A stretch of 64,000 nucleotides of DNA, from positions 868,001 through 932,000 of the forward strand of contig CAWUHX010000068.1 of NCBI GenBank assembly GCA_963922205.1, written 5' to 3'. Positions 35,418-47,880 of this stretch are shown one piece after another. The position numbers and the translations under genes are program-made. This stretch comes from Romanomermis culicivorax (Eukaryota; Nematoda; Enoplea; Mermithida; Mermithidae). The notes beneath the pieces were generated by a model that had not been told where the DNA came from, ran no database searches, and worked only from the letters and a program-made list of their open reading frames with translations. How positions within the stretch are numbered: position 1 is the stretch's first letter; each line of letters opens with the position of its first letter.

Positions 35418-35944
35418 TAACTTTTACTAAAGCCCCGAGTAACGGGGAAGGGTTGCCTCAACCCTTGGTGGCAGTAGAGACCTTGGTAGGTGTAGAGACC
35501 CCAGTGGTGGTAAAGACCTTGGTGGCCGTAGAGACCCTTGTGGTAGTAGAGACCCTGGTTGCAGGGGAGACGCCGCTGGTGGTAGAGACCCAGTGGCGGT
35601 AAAGACTTGCTTCCAATGGTCACGCGATCTTGGTCATGTGATGTAGGGGTTGATTGGCCCATTTCCTATACTTTAACGTGTGTAAGTATACACCCTGTAC
35701 GGTCCAGTATAACTACTACTGCTGTATACTGAATACGCACGTTACACTAATAGATACTGCAGTAAATCAATGCCCATCCATTTGCCTTATACTGGGTAAA
35801 TTTATAGGACACGATGTCTGATGCAACTAAACCTGCATAAGTTGGAGGTATATAAAATCGAAAAAATTCGTTAGTTTTCAACTTTTGTCTTGTGTGGAAT
35901 CTACTTACGAAGGCATTCTACGTGGATGCGATAACGAGGAACTA

Positions 35945-36183
35945 TAGTCTGTTTTTTATAAAATGCTTCCAAATAGGAAAGTGACGCAAATCAGTACTGT
36001 TGTCAAAATCTTCTACATAGAGCTCTTACTGTAAAATTTTTTGCTCGAAAAATTCCTAAGGGTTAGGTCATTATGCTCACAAACTTCCAGTCCAATGTGA
36101 TATATTGTTTACTAACAAAGCGTAAAAAATACTACTTGCTTTCCACTTTCATTATTTAGAAGCATGTCAAGGAAAACAGACTA
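35945..36183 (+). mobile_element. MITE family A, copy A2 (well preserved)
   Basis: 239 bp, ends TAGTCTGTTTTTTATAAAAT and (reversed) TAGTCTGTTTTCCTTGACAT, flanked by TA at 35943-35944 and 36184-36185. A useful family reference. Confidence 0.78.
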
Positions 36184-36310
36184 TAGTGAAGGTAGCAATC
36201 GCTGTCGCACAATATTTCACTGATACATCCACTTCTGCCCATAAACTCAATGTACGATGTGTTTACCAACAATTTTTGGCATGAAAATTTATGGATGTAT
36301 CGTCGATTGC

Positions 36311-36565
36311 TCATCTTTCCCTGAATCCATGCACATAATCAGAAGTCGTTGAAGCAAGTGGGTCAAAGGAGAACAAGTGTCTTCGTTCGGTTACATGTTT
36401 TAAAAAATGATGCGATACGAAAATGTACGACAGGAGTCCAAAGATGACGCCCATTCCGTGCACTGCCTTTAGATGATCGTTACGTTTATGAACACTACGC
36501 TCTTGACGTGTTAGAAATTGAAACGTGCTATAGCTTGAGCAACTGCCTACGATATAATCAACCAT
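36311..36565 (-). CDS. Putative small membrane protein, single exon, 84 residues
   Basis: An uninterrupted reading frame from ATG (36565-36563) to TGA codes for 84 residues. It starts MVDYIVGSCSSYSTFQFL, has a polar basic stretch (TRQERSVHKRNDHLK), one hydrophobic segment at about 38-54 (MGVIFGLLSYIFVSHHF) and a polar C-terminus (ERRHLFSFDPLASTTSDYVH). Unlike the many chance frames around it, it uses a varied codon set, including GC-ending codons, and is not part of any repeat I can see. MITE A2 ends 128 bp beyond its stop. I do not recognise the family; the size and single hydrophobic helix would suit a small mitochondrial or ER membrane subunit, but that is a guess. It could also be one exon of a larger gene. 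Confidence 0.45.
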   Translation of the reverse strand: MVDYIVGSCSSYSTFQFLTRQERSVHKRNDHLKAVHGMGVIFGLLSYIFVSHHFLKHVTERRHLFSFDPLASTTSDYVHGFRER

Positions 36566-39500
36566 TTTCTGTCCTCAAAATCGTGTGCAAAGAAAAAATA
36601 TTGGACGATAATCCAATTATTAAGAATATTAATTGCATATCTCCAAAGCACGTTATCCGCTCGATTTTTTTCTAAAAAATAGAGGAAGGTAGGAACTTCA
36701 TTATTTTCCAATTAAAAGTTTTTTTCATTTCGATCTTGTCTTATATTTCTTTTTTCTTTGTTTACCAGTGCGTGTAATATCATTTTTTGTCCTATCATTC
36801 TTTGCCAGCTATATTTCTATATTTTTTTATATTTGATTCTTTATGAGTTTGACACGTGAAGGTGTGAAACGGAAACGTGCGCCGTGACGTCCGGCCTTGC
36901 GATACATTGACCTATGATAGGTTAGGAAATAATCATACCCGAAAAGGGGAAGTTTCATTGAAGCGACACTAAGGTTGCATTAAAAGCCAATTTGCGTACC
37001 TATCTAATGCATTCGAAAGTGAAATTTTTCGATTTTTCAGCGATTTTTGGTCTGTAAACAGCATCCAATATATCTCAGCCTAAAGAAGATATGTTCAAAC
37101 TTTAAATATATGCCGAAGACCATGTTTTATATAGTGCAAACAAGTTTTTCGAACTTTGCTGTTTAAACTTTTTGAACAATTTTGAAGAATCAAAACTGAC
37201 ACGAAAAAATCCTCAAAAAATGTCCACAAGTTTCCATTCTTTTCATTTCTGTAGCTGCTCCTGTCCAACATATTCTTTTGATGTTTGAATTAGATTTGCG
37301 TACGCTTGAGAGGTTTTAATTTATCGTAATTCAATACAGAACTGTTTTCAGGTGTCAGTAAATTTTCAATCAATAAGGAAGTGACGACAAGGACCGATAT
37401 AAAACTATAGAAATCTAAACGGGAGATGTGCACTGGAACACTCGTAAAATTCCATTAGTCAAGCTCCAATGGATGCTGAACAGGCAAAACTGGAGTTGAA
37501 CGTTCAATGATGAACATTATTAGCTTGCCGTTTTGGGTGCCTCCCGCGAAAAAGTGAGGTATTGATGAGAAATAATTCCTTGTCGAGTCAGGATTCTAAT
37601 AGAACAAAATTCACAATAGTATGATGGAGTTTTGGTTGCTTTCTGAGCAGAAAGGGCATTATAATAATTCTAGACAAAATTTGATGACAAATACATAAAA
37701 GTTGAAGTATCATTGAATTTCAGTCATTTCGATGCAAATTTCTTAATTTTTCTATGGTCGCCCGAGGCATCCCGTTCAGAAACCATTGCGATCAAACAAT
37801 GGATTTTCTGGATTCTTCGACTCACATCTTAAAGTATACAACGCATGATTGTGGAAGTTTCTAACGCCAAATTTAACAACATAATGAGTACTTATCAAAA
37901 AATGCTGAAACTGAAGAATTTCAAGCTTTGGGTTACTGTAATAATATTCGTACGGAATGAATGTTGCTGCATACCCAGCTTAAAAAAGAGTCCAAATTTG
38001 TTGATATATTTTTTTGCTTATCATAGACTAGGTTGAATTTCTTAAAAAGTGTGTTTTGACTTTTTTATGTTGAGTTGCACGAGTTAGAGTTTACGTTGTC
38101 GCAGATGTAAGAATTTCGCCCAAGTAGGAAGGATTGCATTTGGAAAATTGAAATCAGGCTCTTGTAGATCATATGGATTCTGAGGAGAGTGGAAAAATTA
38201 TCCTCAAGGACTGTAACCAATACATAATGTACTGTGGAATTATTTACAGTGGGCAGAAAATAACCAAATACGGACGGAAGTATAGAAAGTAAGAAAAATA
38301 TGCAATTTTAACTATACAGTCATTCAATAACGTTGCAAGAACTCTGCACATGGGTTCTCATGAGCAGATGCTATTATAAATTGGAAACGATGGTACGATT
38401 ACTTACGCCTTCAACCCACAAAGCCTGGGGTTTATCCCCTCGGTCAACCTAATTGATTAGTGAATTGAATCAATGCATGTAAAAGTGATTCGATGACGCC
38501 ACCTGAATTTCTTAGCTTCCGTTTCGAAACGCGGTTTTTCTTCATATTTGCATGGGATAGATTAATTTTTTTGCACGACCCCGTTAAAAAGAGATTGCTT
38601 TTCGATGTATACGGATTCTTGAAAATGTTTAATATATTAGTAATGAAACGGTGATCTATCGACGCAAAAGAAGTTCACAATGCATTTTTTTATAAATATT
38701 AATTTCACCACAAAAAATAGAAACGGTAGTTCCACACGGTTGAAGGTCAAGATTTGGTCATAGAGAACGCGATTCGAAAGGATCAACAAATCTTAGAAGC
38801 TAGAGTAACCAGATTTAACGATTTTTACACTATATTGTCATACTGGAAATTTCATGTGCGTTCGGAATCGACAGAGTAATCAAGAAGGCTCGATTTGAAA
38901 CCAAAGTATCTGTGTGATTTTTCGGCATCATTTTTGAAATGGCTGTACTCTGAAAAGAAAAGCGCTAAAAAGCTTAGTTATTGATAAAAAACGCTAGGCT
39001 GGGCCTAATACTTTGTTCTTCATGGAAATAAACAAATTTTCGAATCGGTTTCAAAGCGTTCAATGAAATTTTTAAAGAGTGCTAAAATCGCTCTAGGGAA
39101 TCCATTGCAGCTAATAGATAAGACCGTTGATCTTCATTCCACTATCTTTTTATTGATTATGAAGAATTCCTATACTAAAATTTGCAGAGGATTAGTCAGG
39201 TATTCTTGATTACCAGACCTAAAAAACGTTGAAAAACCGTGGTTAACTGCAAACGGTTATTGCAGGAGGATAGTGCAATATAGTATATTTTTTTAGGTAG
39301 ACCATTTTTGAACAGTCCTATAGACAGAATTTCATTCTATGATTCACTTCACACCAGCGAAAAGTCAGGAAATTACATCATATCAGTTACTAATCAGATA
39401 ATGGCAATACAAATTCGGTCAACTTTCGACGAATTCTGGATATTAGAAAAAAATTATTTTTCCAAATCAACACTCAGAAATCAACAAAAGGGTGTGATCA

Positions 39501-40370
39501 ACTTGATTAATTGAGAATAAAAATCTGCCGAATGTAAGTTAGCAGAACCCATAAGTTTCTGTTCAATAATCACAAAATGACAGGGTTTTGAAATTTAACT
39601 ATTTTCAAGGTCATGCAGAGAAATATTTACTTTCATTTGCAGTAAAATTGAACTGCATCCTAGCGAGTGTTTTCTAGTCAAAAAATCAAAGAATTGCCTG
39701 ATATGCAAAATAATCCAACTTGAATCGTTGATAAGGCGCATCACAGATGGAAAAGTGCAACGATTGAAATACTATTCAGGCAGTGAACCTTTTTGTGGAT
39801 TAAGCAAAACAGATTGTTCATCTTTAGAATACTAAACTTTAGAAGCTCTTCTCTCGATTTGCATAAGTATAACATCATAGGTGGCGCGACAGCGTCAACC
39901 TATAATATACTTGGCCCCCAAATTTCATGCCCCCCCTCTAGAGCCAAAACGGTAAGAGCTAGAACCTTCGGGTTTTTTGCATAATATTGGGCGTAAGGGC
40001 AAACTATGGGGTGCCTTTTGTCATTTCGCCTCTATCTGCAAGTGGTGCTCGGTGGGGCCCCAAAAACAGGTAAAATACGCACTTTTTAAGGCCCCCCCCC
40101 AGTTCCACCATGCCCAGCAATCGGTGTGCCATATCCAACCTCCATACTTCGGCCTAAGCATCTTGGGGGTGTAATCTCAAATGCAATTTTTTTTTTTTTG
40201 AAATATGGCTTCAATTCAATTATATGGTTGTCCAAAGTCCCGGAAAACGCCAAATTCTCCAATTTTGTTATATAATACTTATGGGTTCAAAAAAAAATTT
40301 TTTGCAGCATAATGCACTACCAATTTTTTTGCAGTTTCAAATATACCTGTAGCCTTATTGGGATTTTTGG
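36566..40370. other. 3.8-kb region: mostly unrecognised; G/C-tract patch near its right end
   Basis: No gene supported. 39880-40190 is GC-richer with runs of C and G (GGCCCCCAAATTTCATGCC, AAGGCCCCCCCCC, CATCTTGGGGGTG), and looks like an unclassified repeat fragment. A short hairpin GGGGTTTATCCCC lies near 38429. Confidence 0.4.
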
Positions 40371-40382
40371 GCTGCAAGGGCT

Positions 40383-41210
40383 TTCGACCATTGGGAATTT
40401 GATGGACACGGTCACTTTACACGAAAAATTATCCCGGGTGTAAACAAGCGTATTTCCGTGATTTTTCAGTGGAGGGAGTTTTCGACCGCGGGGAATTCAA
40501 TAGACGTCCTCACTTTACACAAAAAATTATCCACAGTGTAAACAAGCGTACTGCCGTAATTTTCTTGTGGAGGGGATTTTCGACCACGAGGAATTCAATG
40601 CATGTGATCATTTTACACCAAAAATTATCCCGTGTGTAAACAAACGTATTTTCGTGATTTTTTGTTGAAAGGAGTTTTCGACCACGGGGAATTTGACGAA
40701 TGCGATCACTTTACACAAAAACTTATCCGGGTTGTAAACAAACGTATTTTCGTGATTTCCCGGTGGGCGGGGTTTTCGATCACGAAGAATTTGATGAATG
40801 TGATCATCTTACAAAAAAAAACTATTGCGGGTGTAAACAAGAGTATTTTCGTGATTTTTATGGAAGGGGTTTTCGACTACGGGGAATTCAATGGATGTGT
40901 CACTTTACACACAAAAATTATTCCGGATTTAACCAAGCCTGTTTTCGTGAGTTTTTCAGTGGGAGGGGTTTTCGACGACTGAAAATTTAATGAAAGTGAT
41001 CACTTTACACTTCAATTCATACTGAGTGTAAACAAATGTATTTCTGCGATTTTTGAGGGAAGATGTTTCTGACCATGGGAAATTCAATGGACGGAGTCAG
41101 TTCACACGAAAAAAGTCATTTGTGTAAACAAAAAATTTCTACGATTTTTTGGATTGAAGGATTCTAAACCATGAGGAATTCAATAGATATGGTCACCTTT
41201 CAGTATCTTT
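40383..41210 (+). repeat. 98-bp tandem satellite, about nine units
   Basis: The phrase TTCGACCACGGGGAATTCAA recurs at 40383, 40481, 40579, 40677, 40775, 40872, 40971, about 41067 and 41162, spacings of 98, 98, 98, 98, 97, 99, then about 96 and 95. Each unit also has CACTTTACAC, AAATTATCC, GTGTAAACAA and TTCGTGATTTTT. Units decay toward the right. The ORFs over it are translations of the array. Confidence 0.9.
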
Positions 41211-41384
41211 ACACCGTTTTTAAGTACTATGCGGTTTACACATCCTTTACTTTTGCCGGAAGTGAGAATTCGTTGCTTAAAGTTTTTTTTATTGTTTTTT
41301 TGAAGTGCAGATGACCAACTTTAAGACTTCAATGTGTTCTATGAAAGTTTTCGTGCATGGTTGAGACCCACTAAAAAGAGGTGA

Positions 41385-42460
41385 ACTAGTTTATTAGAAA
41401 ATGCCCCGATGGGGCAGAAAAAAGGAGAATATACTTGCTTCGACAGTTGCCATGGTAGAAAAAGAAGTGGACTAGATTTTTGAGAACTCGGGTCAAAGTT
41501 GGAAAAAATTCACTTTCGATATATTGGATTTTCATTCTTTCTCAAAAAATTTTTCCATGTCTGTGAAAAGGTATATTCTGCAGCTGAGTGCATCAACACA
41601 CTTTCCAACCAAGCATGTGCATCTCTGAAATTTTTAGGAGAGTACAGGCGTGGACCTTGGTGTTTTAGCATTTTGTGAGACAAAAAATTCAAAAAAAGTT
41701 GACCAAAAAATTTTTTGCATAACAAATTTTCCATCAGTTTCAAAACCGTTGTGGAAATTTGTATCCCCGTGTCTCCTCTCACACATGTTTGCTTCCAATG
41801 GTGTTAAACATTGCACTGAATTTGGTGTCAACAAAAGGAATCAAGTGACCATAATTTTCTTGTCTCTAAAGCAAAATGAAAATTTTTGTGATTCCCAAAC
41901 TCGAACTTAAACCTCAGCTTTAGTTAATCCTGAAGTGAGTTTGATTTGTGCATTGGAAGAAAATAATTTGGACATTGTGAATAGCTTAAACTCAGGATCA
42001 TCAATTTAATCCCGATGTTGAGATTATCCTCATGTTGGGTTAGTGCAATGAACCTCAGGTTTCTTTATCGTTCTGAAAATGACTATAATATGCCTCCCTC
42101 ACTATTTTTCAGCTAGTGTGAAAGGCAGGAGTTTTGAATTGGTCGGAAGTTAGAATGCTATGGGTTTACCATTTCTTTACACTTGAAGTCAGGTGCATAT
42201 AATTTTCATATAGAAAAATTTTACTGTAGTTGATGCCAGTTGAAGGACAAAATGCACGATGCTGCAGAATATACTTTTTCACAGACATGGAAAATTTTTT
42301 TGAGAAAGAATGAAAATCCAATATAAAGGAAGTGAATTTTTTCCAACTTTGACCCAAGTTCTCAAAAATCTAGTCCACTCCTTTTTCTACCATGACAACT
42401 GTCGAAGCAAGTATATTCTCCTTTTTTCTGCCCCATCGGGGCATTTTCTAATAAACTAGT
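41385..42460. mobile_element. 1.08-kb element with ~215-bp terminal inverted repeats
   Basis: The left arm 41385-41600 and right arm 42240-42460 are near-perfect inverted copies, with outer ends ACTAGTTTATTAGAAAATG and the sub-palindrome GCCCCGATGGGGC just inside. The arms continue through GGAGAATATACTTGCTTCGA to CCATGTCTGTGAAAAGG. The 640-bp middle has no recognisable gene. No clear target duplication. Confidence 0.75.
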
Positions 42461-45400
42461 CAACATATGAGTCGGCTTTACTCTAAAAATTCGTACATCC
42501 TCCTGACATTGAAAGCGAGTCTGAATGAAACAAGAGAGAAATAACTTTCGAAATAACAAGGAAAAGAATTCAACAGTCGATAAACGAATTCATCAATGTT
42601 AAGCTACGTTATAAAAATTTAAAATATATTTTTATAAAAGTAACGTTAATTTAATAATACGTCTTAAAACTTTGACAATACGTTTCTAGAAGTTAAAAAA
42701 TACTTTTTTTAAAAAGTCACGTTTTTAAAAATTGATGCAGATACTAATGAAAAAAGGGGCGAGTCATGTGTCAAATGTTAGATCTCGTCGAGCTATACTG
42801 AAAAACCATAAGCTTAACGTATCTTTATTCTGATGAAAGTATGCAGAGCTCTTAACTATTACTCTGTAGTCTGTTTTTCTTTTAATAACTTGTAGATATT
42901 GCAACCATTTTTCTGTTGCTAAACCATTACATCGTTGCTAATGAAATCCAAAATTTTAATTATTTTTCGAAATTACTGCATTTTGGGAGAAAAACAAGCA
43001 TTTTTGACGGTTCTTTGAAAAATCCCGGAAAAAAGTTTCGGTTAGTTTCAGACATTTTCTTTCTTTGGTCCATTTTGTTTTTTTTCAAGATCAGATCTTG
43101 ATTTTTTCAAGATTACATCTTGATTTTTTGCAAGATTATCTTGAAAAAATGCGATGCACTTGAAAAGAAAGACGCATCGAAAAATTCTTGGATATTAACT
43201 TTTTGCGATGCATCTTGAAAAAATATTCATGTTCGATGGTAACAACTTTTTTCGGGTTGTAAAAATTTCTTTCAAACGCCCTGCTCGAATTCCTTAAAAA
43301 ATAGATTGTAGTATAAATGTTTTATTAATACTGTTGTTCTTTTTAATTGCTTGAAAACTTCGTTTACAAAAAGTCGTAACGATAGAAGCTTTTTACTCAA
43401 AAAATCACTAAATGTTAGTTCAGAAATTTGCAGTCGGATGCACTAACCCGTAGCAGTGAAAATCTGTGGGAGTAACTTTTGAAGAAAAGATATGGTTAGC
43501 AGAAGTGTTTACCAACCCTCACATGCAATAGATCTAGGAGAATACAATGGTCTCACAAGTGATCCAACAGAAAACATTGATCTTTCAAGTACTAGATTTT
43601 CGCCCTAGCTTGCGAAATTCACTCTTGAAAACTTTCACATGATATCACGTCGGACATTTAGAGTGTAGGACAGGAATGATTAACAGTTGTGGTAGAAAAT
43701 AGCGCCGCAGAAAGTAGAACTACAAGCCGAGACGAAACGAAATTAAAATAACACAACAAGAAAACAAAACTTCGAATTGATAGGTGATGAAAAATGACTT
43801 GTAGCAGTATAATGTTCACCTGATTGTGATGATGTAACGACTTCAGCATGTGATGACTAATAGCAGCAGTAAGTAGCTTTTGATTTATGTGGCATGTAGG
43901 ATGTTTAAATACAATACAATTATATGTTCTTGACATGTGACAAGTTGTAGCAGTAAATACAATGTGGAGAGGTATAGACCATAGTAGCGCCACATGGCAT
44001 GTGATCTGTATAAGTAGCATATGATGACATGTAATTGCTTGTTGCAATAAGTAACATGTAACTTATTTAGCATTTTCGCAGACAGTACAGTAAGGTTTTC
44101 TACCTGACATGTGAATGTGGTCACACCAGCAACATCATGGAATACAGCGGCAAGGAAAATAGAACTTGAAGCCAAGGCGCCTGTTACTTCCGAAAATAAG
44201 GTACACGCTATGAATAAGAATATTTCTGAACGAAATTATCATAACTCAAGCGAAACTGGAGGATAAATTTTGGATTCTGGGGTGATTATTATGTGATGAC
44301 TACAGCATGTGAAGACTTGTATCAGTCAGACGATCATGTGATGATATCATGTCTCAAGCAGTGAAAGCACATGATGAATCTACCTTATGATGAATTGTAG
44401 ATGAAAGTAACATGAATTGTGGAGTAAGCAGCATGTGACGAAATGTAATGCTTTGTAATAGTAAGATATTAAAAAATGTAAATGTAGCAAACACATATTC
44501 GAATACAGTAGGATGTTCATGGGATGAAAGTATGTGATGGCTGGTAAGAATAAGTTGTACCTCATGAGTTGTAGAGGAATAGGATGTTATGACTACAGCA
44601 TTTGATCTGATGAGGGAACCACCACGTTTTAATTCCGAAATCATATGTGTTATGATGCGTTGCTCAAAGCAACCTGAGTGATGTTACACTGAACTTTCTT
44701 GCAATAAACCTTCCTTAATCTGAAATTTGCAAAGACGCAAAAGTTTACCTATACCTGTGTAAAATTATTCGCTTGCCAATAGAACACCAAAAAAAACGAA
44801 ATTGTGGTTTATGGGAAAATTTTACTTTCAGCTTCCAACACAACAATATAATATCTAAAAATAACTGATAAATTAAATAGTCCTTCCATTCCAGAATTAT
44901 AAACGTCGAACAGACTAATGATATATCCGCTGGAACTACCATTACCAACTCTAACATAATAAATTGGTTTGAAGAGTAGCAGCTACACACCAAACATATA
45001 TCAGTTGCTTACATACAAGGATAATATGAGCGGCTTTTACGGGTAGAAAGCAAGTAATGATGAATGCGATCAATTCTAACTAGGAAAGCACGGAAAACCA
45101 AATGGACCGATAATTAATAATCAGATATATCTTGGTGAAGAAGCAAATTTGCACATTACATGTTTATGTGCAAAGGTTAATGAACGTGCAATTGTGAAAT
45201 TTTCTAAGCATATATGCCATGCACGTAGCATTATAATCTTAAAGCTGCACATTATATAAATTATGGCCTCATTAGATTCAACATGTTTCTAAATGTCAAT
45301 TATAAGACGTGAATAATAGCAAAAAAAGGTGTTCAAGTTGACCTGGAAAACCTAAAGCCTACGTTACTAAATTAAAATATTTACCGTACGTAAATTTTCC

Positions 45401-45620
45401 AGACATGAATAATAAACTTGCTGCAATAACATAATGTTTCTTGAGGGCGTTAAAAAGAAAATCTACTCATCAAGTGCTAATGGCTCAGAATATTTGCCTC
45501 TAAAAACAAGCCGGTAAACTGAGATGACTATCAAAGAGACTACAGTGTATAAAAATGCTACACATTTGGGAATTTGTCGGATAACGTTATCAAAAACAAA
45601 AAGTGAACTGAACTTAACTA
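42461..45620. other. Gap with hairpin-rich and minisatellite-like DNA
   Basis: 43085-43220 repeats CAAGATTATCTTGA-type blocks and GCGATGCATCTTG, forming small hairpins. 43650-44690 is a very diverged array of phrases such as ACATGTGATGACTTGTAGCAG, with a repeated block (AGAAAGTAGAACTACAAGCC at about 43710; AAAATAGAACTTGAAGCC at about 44155). A truncated A-family end (TAGTCTGTTTTTC) lies at 42871. No gene supported. Confidence 0.45.
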
Positions 45621-45832
45621 TAGTCTATTTTTCCTGAGATGCTCAGAAATCATGAATTTGGAGAGCATACACAACATCATACTTCCGTCGCTTCTGCGAA
45701 ATCAAGATGAATGGAACCGAAAGTTTGTGATCCATCATTCCACAACTTTTAGGTAAAAAATTATTTTTCAAACAGTTGAGGCAACGTTTCTGAGTTTTAA
45801 AATGCGCAAGCATTTCATGGAAAGTAGCCTTC
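45621..45832 (+). repeat. MITE family A, diverged copy A5
   Basis: Left end TAGTCTATTTTTCC after TA. Blocks ATACTTCCGTCGCTTCT, GAAAGTTTGTGATCC and CAAGCATTTCATGGAAAG correspond to the A family. The right end is unclear. Confidence 0.5.
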
Positions 45833-46818
45833 AGCTGACTATGTGGTACTAAACTCTTATACCAACTGAATCAGCGTCTGTACTTCTAAAAATTACAAAA
45901 TCTTACGGAAAAATAATTAAATCCTGCGATTGTTGGATAGGCGTCATAGCGCAGAGATCAGGGTCATTCAAAATTGGTGCAGAAGATTTATCGAAGACTA
46001 GCATCCAAGTCCTTCGAATCTTTTTCAAATCAAAAAGTTATATTCTTCAGCAAAAAATGAACATATTCGGTGGATTGAATTCAGTTCTTCAGCTTACTAA
46101 CAGTTCCCTAATAATCTGGTAAACTGGCCGACATTTTTGAAGCATTTGCCTAATTCTTTCATATGAGCTTGTTCACAATTTTCTGATCCAAATTTACTAT
46201 GAATACACATATTTATGATTACATGGATATTTGACTGGTTGAATCGGCTCAGAGGCTAAAGTAATACAGATTGCTGAATTAACACGGTTGCTGAATTGAT
46301 ACTGCATGTCAAAAAACGATGACAGTGGCTGAAGCAACATACTACGTAACGTAACCAATCCGCGTAAAAGATTATACCGTAGAAACATTCCGATGCAGCT
46401 ACTTATTTTTTCATGTTCTGATTTAAAGGCGTGATTTGCGTGTGTAACTCATAAACCAATCATGCCGAAAACACTATTTATTTTTGTTTCTCGCGATCAT
46501 AATAAGACTTTTGATACTAAAAAATATTCGGATGGTAACAAAACAACATGAGCTCGTTTGTGGCATAAAGTGATAACGGTAAAGTAAATATTCATACGAG
46601 GAAGAAATCTACCGATTTTTCCAACGACGCTGCACGTGAGGGACCAAGAATAGGCTGTAAGATGAGCTCAGAGTAGAAAATAAAGTTAATTATTTAAGCT
46701 CGAACAAGAATTACCATATGTTAGAGCATTACGTATTCTAAGTCATGGTTGTATGTACGACGTAATATAATTTTGTTCACTTTTTCAAAGTAAGTGATGC
46801 GCAAGCACATCAATTCTA
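45833..46818. other. AT-rich intergenic DNA, nothing recognised
   Basis: No coding exon, ordered repeat or RNA gene was found. Confidence 0.5.
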
Positions 46819-47034
46819 TAGTCTGTTTTTCTTGAAATGCTTCTAAATTATAAAAGTACTACTTTAGATGTGTAAGATTTTCTGCTACACCGTACGTCAC
46901 GTGAAGCTGAAAATTTGTTGAGCTCTCTCAACCAATTTTTAAAACAATTTTTTGGATAAAAAATCTTATTGAAAAGCTTTGACGTCATAATTCACTTTTT
47001 TCCAATTCTGAAGTGTTTCATAAGAAACACGCTA
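46819..47034 (+). mobile_element. MITE family A, copy A4
   Basis: Left end TAGTCTGTTTTTCTTGAAAT after TA. Right end (reversed) TAGCGTGTTTCTTATG before TA at 47035. The middle matches the family (GAAAATTTGTTGAGCTC, AATTTTTTGGATAAAAAATC). Confidence 0.65.
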
Positions 47035-47880
47035 TAGAAATTTACTGAAAGCAATAACGATTATTTTGCAACAAAATCTCTAAAATCACCGTGATTTAAG
47101 ATAATAAAGAATCTATATAAAAATTTCGGAACAGTATTCCTATCTGAAAGCTTCATGTACCCACATAGAGAAACACCTATCTGAGAAAAGCAACTATGCT
47201 TCGAACTTGCTCAAGTTGTCCATCTTCAATCCTAAATTGGCATATTCTATTATCATTTAACAGTAGCCGCGCAATAAAAATATGCAAGCCATTTGCTGAA
47301 CATTTCCCAGTTTTGACTCTCGTGACAGAAATATGTCAACAATTCTTAACAGTTTATTTGGATGATAAGCATAAAAAATTGAAGATCATTAATTATCACG
47401 AATGTCACAAGTTCATAGGACTTATATTTAGTTCATGAGAGTTCCATGTAACATGAAAACCTGTGTTGACCAAAGACAAGAAAACTCTAGTCACGTATGT
47501 AAACTAATGACAAATTTGAGCTAAAAACCTAATCTTTTTCGGATCTTGTTTTTGATACTATTTTCTTCTCGTTGATATGGATGTCCTGACACTTGCAGTG
47601 ATGCAACGAGCACTTTTTCTGGAACAAATTGTTTCATGAGACATCTGTGGATGCTCCCAATTGAGTATGCTTTGCTCAAGTATTTTCACACGAATTGTAC
47701 AGTAACTTCGGAACAGCATTTTCATAACAAGAACATTGCATTACAATAATCCTTTATTGTTATACTTGCATATCCAAGCTTCCTCAATCTGCTTATGACT
47801 AGAAATTTTGGGTCAGTACTTTACTGAAAGAGCTGGAATAGGTACAAAACTGGAAGCTTCAATAGTCTGAGCTCTTAAAA
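47035..47880. other. AT-rich gap with one unsupported ORF
   Basis: An 80-residue frame at 47196-47438 (MLRTCSSCPSSILNWHILL) has mixed composition but no recognisable domain or partner exon. Nothing else seen. Confidence 0.35.

Larger units (their letters stand above)
35053..35463 (+). mobile_element. tRNA-carrying two-unit element, copy 2, nested in a foldback arm
   Basis: Starts TGTTGAG (35053) and ends CTCAACC (35457-35463, last base changed from A). It is flanked by CTTG at 35049-35052 and 35464-35467. It lies inside the 18-bp minisatellite of the foldback element at 34156-35717; joining the flanks (GTAGAGACCTTG + GTGGCAG) restores an unbroken minisatellite reading, so the empty site is visible in this sequence. 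Both tRNA-like units and the linker palindrome are present, with scattered substitutions relative to copy 1. Confidence 0.78.
34156..35717. mobile_element. Foldback element with 18-bp minisatellite arms and palindromic core
   Basis: Outer inverted ends AGTAGTTATACTTGACCG and (reversed) AGTAGTTATACTGGACCG, continuing through GTACAGGGTGTATA. Inside lie arrays of CTACCGCCACCAGGGTCT (34276-34553) and the inverse (34920-35052, 35464-35610). The core, 34600-34875, is itself a palindrome with CGTGTCCCGAA/TTCGGGACACG repeats. ACTGCT flanks both ends (34148-34153, 35718-35723), possibly as ACTGCT(G)TA, a candidate target duplication. The tRNA-carrying element sits in the right arm. Confidence 0.8.

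Noticed and set aside
40632..40990. Overlapping ORFs with an internally repeated peptide
   Set aside because: They coincide with the 98-bp satellite, whose period is not a multiple of three, and lack any start or splice context.
43650..44690. Possible CRISPR-like regular repeat
   Set aside because: Units are diverged, spacing is irregular, there are no unique spacers, and the context is eukaryotic.
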